DNA of 7,718 bases from an uncultured Methylococcaceae bacterium (GTDB lineage: Bacteria; Pseudomonadota; Gammaproteobacteria; Methylococcales; Methylomonadaceae). Each line of letters begins with the position of its first letter. Position 1 is the stretch's first letter. The position numbers and the translations under genes are program-made. The stretch lies in contig CAIQND010000843.1 in the NCBI GenBank assembly GCA_903873045.1, positions 1 through 7,718 on the forward strand, written 5' to 3'. The notes under the pieces are model-generated. The model saw only the letters and a program-made list of their open reading frames with translations. It had not been told where the DNA came from and searched no databases. Positions 5,866-7,718 of the stretch are shown in pieces.

Positions 5866-5894
5866 ACTATACGCGAATGATAATATGCCCTCAA
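5866..5894 (-). promoter_or_regulatory. Predicted sigma-70 promoter of leuA
   Basis: On the minus strand, TTGAGG (5889-5894) and TATAGT (5866-5871, 5 of 6 to consensus) are spaced by exactly 17 bases. They lie immediately past the pssA stop. Initiation near 5859 implies a leuA leader of roughly 200 bases. No intrinsic terminator after pssA is visible, so read-through from pssA is also possible. Confidence 0.55.
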
Positions 5895-5901
5895 GCAGAG
5901 T

Positions 5902-6642
5902 TTACGGTTTACGTCCATGCAATCTGCGCCTACGCATGACCAGGGTAACAACCGGCCCTGAAATCGCATAAGCCAGGAATATAAAAAACAGCATGGTTTG
6001 CGGTTGCGCCATGATAAAACCGATGCCCAACATAACGGTAATCGCTACAAAAAAGGGCACTTTACCTTTTAAATCGATTTCTTTAAAGCTGGAATACCTG
6101 AAATTACTCACCATTAACAGGCCGGTACTGATGGTTAACGCTATCCCGATATATTTAAAAATTTCAACAGGATAATCATGTTCCAGCGAAAGCCAGATAA
6201 AGCCGGCAAGAATAGCCGCCGCCGCCGGACTGGGTAAACCCTGAAAATAACGTTTGTCCGCCGAGGTTAATTGCGTATTAAAGCGGGCCAGTCTTAACGC
6301 TCCACCTGCCATGTGGACGAAAGCGGCAAAAAGACCTAATTTGCCCAGACTGGAAAATGACCACAAATACATCACTAGGGCAGGGGCGGCACCAAACGAA
6401 ACCATATCCGACAAGCTATCGTATTGAGCGCCAAATTCGCTTTGGGTATTGGTTAAACGGGCCACTCGGCCATCCAGCCCGTCCAGAATCATCGCTACAA
6501 AAATGGAAATGGCAGCCGTTTCGAAACGCCCACCCATCGCCGAAGTAATGGCATAGAAACCGGCAAACAAGGCACCGGTAGTAAACAAGTTAGGTAATAA
6601 GTAAATGCCACGACGGCGTATGGAGCGGTTTTCTGGAGTCAT
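5902..6642 (-). CDS. pssA: CDP-diacylglycerol-serine O-phosphatidyltransferase (type II)
   Basis: This integral inner-membrane enzyme makes phosphatidylserine from CDP-diacylglycerol and serine, the precursor of phosphatidylethanolamine. The CDP-alcohol phosphotransferase signature is complete: D54, D57, G58, A61, R62, G71, D75 and D79 in the spacing Dx2DGx2ARx8Gx3Dx3D. Several hydrophobic helices follow (for example around 105-120, 140-155, 165-180 and 195-230), and the protein ends in a basic tail MRRRRLHGRKP. At 246 residues it fits the Bacillus/Helicobacter-like type II enzymes. It is unlike E. coli PssA, which belongs to the phospholipase-D superfamily. The ATG start has AGGA about 11 bases upstream. 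The N terminus RSIRRRGIYLLPNLFTTG is typical of the family. leuA downstream is a commonly seen neighbour. Confidence 0.95.
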   Translation of the reverse strand: MTPENRSIRRRGIYLLPNLFTTGALFAGFYAITSAMGGRFETAAISIFVAMILDGLDGRVARLTNTQSEFGAQYDSLSDMVSFGAAPALVMYLWSFSSLGKLGLFAAFVHMAGGALRLARFNTQLTSADKRYFQGLPSPAAAAILAGFIWLSLEHDYPVEIFKYIGIALTISTGLLMVSNFRYSSFKEIDLKGKVPFFVAITVMLGIGFIMAQPQTMLFFIFLAYAISGPVVTLVMRRRRLHGRKP

Positions 6643-6662
6643 ACGTCAATTAATCCTAAAAT

Positions 6663-6696
6663 GTTATAGACAATAAAAACTTAAAGCCCAATTATA
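6663..6696 (-). promoter_or_regulatory. Possible pssA promoters (overlapping)
   Basis: On the minus strand, TATAAC (6663-6668) lies 17 bases after TTGGGC (6686-6691), which would start transcription about 14 bases before the pssA ATG. A perfect TATAAT (6691-6696) overlaps that -35 and could be a second -10, but it lacks a good -35. Both are read by eye. Confidence 0.4.
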
Positions 6697-6732
6697 CAAT
6701 GAGCCTGTAAGCGGCACCTATTGTTTCACGTT

Positions 6733-7209
6733 TTATAGGTCGATTTGTTGCTCAGGCAGGTTAGGGGTAACAACTTCAACCGGCATCATCATATTGCCAA
6801 AATAATCCAGGTTTTGAATAAGTGCAAATTTCTTGGGTTTATCAATAGCCAAACGGGTAAAGATGGTTTTTAAGTTCATTTGCTTAAGGTGCTCAGTCGA
6901 TCCATATTTTAGCGCGAACATTTTGTTCTTCTTGCCGGGCGGATAAATAGCCATAAGTTTGTTTATCTTGACATTAATTTGTTCTTGCGCTTCCTTTAAT
7001 AAACCGCTGATGTCTTTATTTAACCCTGAAGCCGCAATTTCAGCATTTGGAGCAGGTTTTTTTTCAAACGTTTGCAGGGCTTGTGATTGCTTGCGAATAG
7101 CCGCCAATTTTTTACTTTGGCTTAACGGCACCAATAAACGGCTTTCTGAAGCCGTAGCGTGGCCAATGACAGCGGATTTTTTTGGCTTATTGAATACGGG
7201 TTCTGACAA
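6733..7209 (-). CDS. Unrecognised lysine-rich 158-residue protein
   Basis: I do not recognise this protein. It starts with TTG (7207-7209) preceded by AAGGCAGAG, an acceptable but loosely spaced Shine-Dalgarno. No ATG occurs before about residue 86, so the TTG is the only reasonable start. The N-terminal 60 residues are polar, Ala/Ser/Lys-rich and look disordered. Residues about 62-85 (KDISGLLKEAQEQINVKINK) look helical. The C-terminal half (for example LKTIFTRLAIDKPKKFALIQ, then NLDYFGNMMMPVEVV) looks folded. There is no signal peptide, no membrane segment, no cysteine and no tryptophan. It is strongly basic overall with an acidic end, which hints at nucleic-acid or envelope association but proves nothing. 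It lies about 90 bases upstream of pssA on the same strand. Confidence 0.65.
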   Translation of the reverse strand: MSEPVFNKPKKSAVIGHATASESRLLVPLSQSKKLAAIRKQSQALQTFEKKPAPNAEIAASGLNKDISGLLKEAQEQINVKINKLMAIYPPGKKNKMFALKYGSTEHLKQMNLKTIFTRLAIDKPKKFALIQNLDYFGNMMMPVEVVTPNLPEQQIDL

Positions 7210-7256
7210 TTTTACTCTGCCTTATCATGGGATCATTTATTATTCGTAATTATTCA

Positions 7257-7339
7257 CCTCCCCCTTTGAAAAAGGGGGAGGGCAAAGCCAGGGGGATTTA
7301 TCTAATAAAATCTCCCCTAACCCCTCTTTTTCAAAGAGG
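7257..7339. repeat. C-rich palindromic repeat, copy 2 (opposite orientation)
   Basis: This is the same family as 2516-2582, inverted. The 22 bases at 7291-7312 are the exact complement of 2545-2566, and both outer arms carry the CTTTGAAAAAG core. One end (7257-7281) is itself an 11-base stem with a GAA loop, CCTCCCCCTTT pairing with AAAGGGGGAGG. The other end (7323-7339) is a 7-base stem. Compared with copy 1 it contains about 17 extra bases between the centre and one arm. It sits between the HopJ-like gene and the 158-residue gene, where it could separate their transcripts. Confidence 0.8.
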
Positions 7340-7355
7340 TACTGAATAACCACTA

Positions 7356-7718
7356 TTATTCTGTTTGACAGTCAAGGGTAAGTGCCGTCAACGCCTCGCC
7401 TTTAAAACAAACACCTTCCCAACTGTATTTCATAAAATTTCTGATATTTTGGTGGCCTGTGCCTTGTGGGTCATTTAAAACGTCCAGGCGATAATAATCA
7501 CCAAACAGGTTTAATGTTTGTTGCTGATCAAGATCGTGGATTTTGGCAAAAGCAAAAATTTTACAAGAACCTTCGTTGGTTCCGGCTTGATTAATTAATG
7601 TGTGTTCATTAAGTCCATTGCTAAATTCAGTGGCTTGGTAATGATAGTTTTCGGTAATGACCGTCATGGTTTCATCAAAACTGACAGCGACCAAGGCGTT
7701 TATTTTTTCAAGGAACGA
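7356..7718 (-). CDS. HopJ-family protein, cut by the right edge of the window
   Basis: The visible 120 codons match the HopJ (PF08888) family: SFDETMTVITENYHYQATEF near the start, GSCKIFAFAKIHDLDQQQT, the YYRLDVL segment, and GTGHQNIRNFMKYSWEGVCF before GEAL near the end. The family is named after a Pseudomonas syringae type III effector. It is widespread in free-living bacteria without type III secretion, and nothing here suggests secretion, so a cytoplasmic protein of unknown role is more likely. A TTG at 7692-7694 could pass as the start, but the frame stays open to the edge as SFLEKINA, which continues the family's N terminus. The true start therefore lies a few codons outside the window. 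Length then agrees with the family (about 110-125). Confidence 0.88.
   Translation of the reverse strand, partial: SFLEKINALVAVSFDETMTVITENYHYQATEFSNGLNEHTLINQAGTNEGSCKIFAFAKIHDLDQQQTLNLFGDYYRLDVLNDPQGTGHQNIRNFMKYSWEGVCFKGEALTALTLDCQTE

Noticed and set aside
5751..5969. 72-codon minus-strand frame that starts inside the end of pssA.
   Set aside because: Its first half overlaps pssA in another frame. Only the part after the leuA promoter (from 5858) is a sensible candidate, and that is reported separately as a possible leader.
7356..7718. HopJ-like gene as evidence of a type III secretion or virulence locus.
   Set aside because: The family is widespread outside pathogens, and no secretion, chaperone or effector genes are nearby.
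1..7718. A CRISPR array, phage module, defence island or new multi-gene system.
   Set aside because: There are no regularly spaced direct repeats and no integrase, transposase or nuclease cluster. Apart from small unknown genes and repeats, the window is housekeeping.

Overview
The window looks like chromosomal DNA of a gammaproteobacterium. The trmJ, suhB and iscR proteins are close in sequence to their E. coli counterparts, and suhB-trmJ-iscR is a classic gammaproteobacterial neighbourhood. A phosphatidylserine synthase of the CDP-alcohol type next to leuA, together with abundant short palindromic repeats, recalls methanotroph-like Methylococcales. That finer placement is an impression from memory, not a search result.

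Layout. Bases 1-130 hold the first 43 codons of iscR (minus strand, running off the left edge). Its promoter overlaps a good match to an IscR type-1 operator. Bases 251-648 hold two tiny overlapping genes on the minus strand: an unrecognised 49-residue protein and a DUF1640-like membrane-anchored protein. Bases 680-747 are an imperfect palindromic repeat. trmJ (805-1539, minus) and suhB (1618-2412, plus) diverge from a 78-base shared control region. Bases 2413-2698, between convergent suhB and rimI, contain no gene but a nested palindromic repeat element. rimI (2699-3238) lies two bases after a family-4-type uracil-DNA glycosylase gene (3241-3942), which has its own plausible promoter. leuA (4115-5659) and pssA (5902-6642) follow on the same strand. 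Between them lies a leuA promoter and a ~200-base leader with a short leucine-rich ORF. An unrecognised 158-residue gene (6733-7209), a second copy of the palindromic repeat in opposite orientation (7257-7339), and a HopJ-family gene cut by the right edge (7356-7718) complete the window.

The genes are mostly housekeeping: Fe-S cluster regulation (IscR), tRNA and ribosomal protein modification (TrmJ, RimI), inositol-phosphatase or rRNA-related function (SuhB), uracil repair, leucine synthesis and phospholipid synthesis. I see no phage, CRISPR, secretion or defence system. The points most worth checking are the leuA leader, the nested repeat family, the IscR operator and the small gene pair inserted between trmJ and iscR.
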